Below, in pieces: positions 63,163 to 64,000 of a stretch of 64,000 nt of DNA. The stretch comes from JAGVSR01 sp963750715 (lineage in GTDB: Bacteria; Pseudomonadota; Alphaproteobacteria; Rhizobiales; Hyphomicrobiaceae). A program made the position numbers and the translations under genes. The notes below the pieces were generated by a model, which was given only the letters and a program-made list of their open reading frames with translations, searched no databases and was not told the origin of the DNA. Numbering within the stretch: the first letter of the stretch is position 1; the number at the start of each line of letters is the position of its first letter. The stretch is taken from assembly GCA_963750715.1 (NCBI GenBank), contig CAVVRP010000001.1, positions 1-64,000 on the forward strand, read 5' to 3'.

Positions 63163-63495
63163 ATGGTGCGACCGTACCTTGCGGGCTTGATCTCCAGTCT
63201 AATCCTGCTGTCGGCGACCGGTGCGGCAGGCGCCGATTCTTCGGACGTCGAAAGGGGCAAGGCGCTTGCAGAAGGGCTTTGCGCGTCCTGCCACATGAAT
63301 CCCAGCCAGGGTGAGAAGCAGGGCGCTTCGGGCGTGCCAGGATTTCGCGCGGTTGCGAACCGTCCCAACCAGACACAGGAAGCGGTCGTTCGCTGGATTC
63401 GCTCCAAGCCACCGATGATGCCGGACCATCATATTTCGCTCGACGAGGCCTGGGATCTCGCGGCGTTCATCATGTCGCTGCGCAGCGTGCCGTAG
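63163..63495 (+). CDS. Small class I cytochrome c
   Basis: 110 residues with signal peptide LAGLISSLILLSATGAAGA. Haem motif CASCH in ALAEGLCASCHMN; the axial Met is in SKPPMMPDHH, followed by LDEAWDLAAFIMSL. Periplasmic electron carrier. It lies 48 bases after phaC on the same strand and may be co-transcribed. Confidence 0.9.
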   Translation: MVRPYLAGLISSLILLSATGAAGADSSDVERGKALAEGLCASCHMNPSQGEKQGASGVPGFRAVANRPNQTQEAVVRWIRSKPPMMPDHHISLDEAWDLAAFIMSLRSVP

Positions 63496-63534
63496 AGACG
63501 TCCACCCACAATACGGCTGCGATTGCCGCGGCGC

Positions 63535-64000
63535 CTACTGCATACCGTACCGGCGCTGGATCTGGTCGGCCCAACCGCGCAGCAAGCGGTCCGCGATGAT
63601 GCCGATGAAGGCGATGGCGAAGCCTGCGGTGATGCCGCGTCCCGAATCGGCCTTCGCGAGCGAGATGAAAACTTCCTGCCCCAGATCGCGGGTGCCGATC
63701 ATGGCGCAGATGATGATCATGCTGAGCGACAGCAGGACGGTCTGGTTCATGCCGAGCATGATCTCCGGTAGTGCCAGCGGCAACTGAACGCGCCAGAACG
63801 TCTGCCTTGGTGTGCAGCCGGAGACGGTCGCCGCTTCGATCAGGGACGGAGAGACCTGGCGTATGCCGAGATTCGTGTAGCGAATGGCGGGAACGATCGC
63901 GAACAGCACGGTCGCGATCATGGCCGTGACGTCGCCGACGCGAAACAGCATCACGACGGGAATAATGAAGCAGAACGACGGTAGCGTTTGCAGCGTATCG
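63535..64000 (-). CDS. ABC permease, ProW/glycine-betaine type, cut by the window end
   Basis: About 155 residues visible, with the true start beyond 64000. Reads LPSFCFIIPVVMLFRVGDV, IATVLFAIVPAIRYTNLGIR and the EAA loop IEAATVSGCTPRQTFWRVQLP, then SLSMIIICAMIGTRDLGQEV. These are the motifs of OpuAB/ProW-type permeases for quaternary amines. Minus strand, ends at 63535. Confidence 0.88.
   Translation of the reverse strand, partial: DTLQTLPSFCFIIPVVMLFRVGDVTAMIATVLFAIVPAIRYTNLGIRQVSPSLIEAATVSGCTPRQTFWRVQLPLALPEIMLGMNQTVLLSLSMIIICAMIGTRDLGQEVFISLAKADSGRGITAGFAIAFIGIIADRLLRGWADQIQRRYGMQ

Overview
The window reads as alphaproteobacterial chromosome of the Rhizobiales type, most like Bradyrhizobium or a close relative. 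The signs are a clade-I (Tat) nosRZDFYLX cluster with NnrS, FixK/FNR-type palindromes, a P1B-5 metal ATPase with a hemerythrin tail, an H-NS/HvrA-type protein, and many small secreted proteins. This is inference from gene content; no rRNA, tRNA or CRISPR array was seen.

Left part (1 to about 35 kb): gene-poor and rich in relics. Intact genes are scattered singly: an OmpA-type envelope protein, a secreted alpha/beta hydrolase, a 23-residue-repeat protein, a glycosyltransferase, an Asp/Glu racemase with a 3-hydroxyacyl-CoA dehydrogenase, a K+ channel-like protein, a thermonuclease, a PII-like protein, a FUSC transporter, an H-NS protein, a methyltransferase and several small secreted proteins. 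Between them lie six remnants of a tyrosine-recombinase C-terminus, all on the minus strand. There are also IS110 and IS3 remnants, a 168-bp MITE-like element, and broken SDR, DUF2254, DUF1214, cysteine desulfurase, TPR and outer-membrane genes. Several short modules occur twice or three times at different stages of decay. It looks like old, repeatedly rearranged island DNA.

Middle (35 to 46.3 kb): the nitrous oxide reductase cluster nosR-nosZ-nosD-nosF-nosY-nosL-nosX on the minus strand, divergent from a Crp/Fnr-type regulator and nnrS, with FNR-like boxes between and beside them. As given, nosR and nosZ each carry two single-base frameshifts and nosF one, while the copper and Fe-S ligand motifs are kept. 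The cluster is either recently inactivated or affected by sequence errors.

Right part (46 to 64 kb): dense, mostly intact operons. They include a Zrg-like metal ABC system (DUF3299, FtsX-type permease, ATPase, DUF2796/ZrgA, DUF2946), a polar amino-acid ABC transporter, a DUF2092 pair, Ada, and a SYLF protein. Next comes a divergent pair, the P1B-5 ATPase and a PHA synthase, sharing a FixK-like box, with a cytochrome c after the synthase. The window ends inside a glycine-betaine-type ABC permease.

Taken together, the right half suits microoxic or denitrifying life (N2O reduction, NO-related NnrS, FixK-type control, PHA storage, Fe/Ni export). The left half records insertion, duplication and decay.
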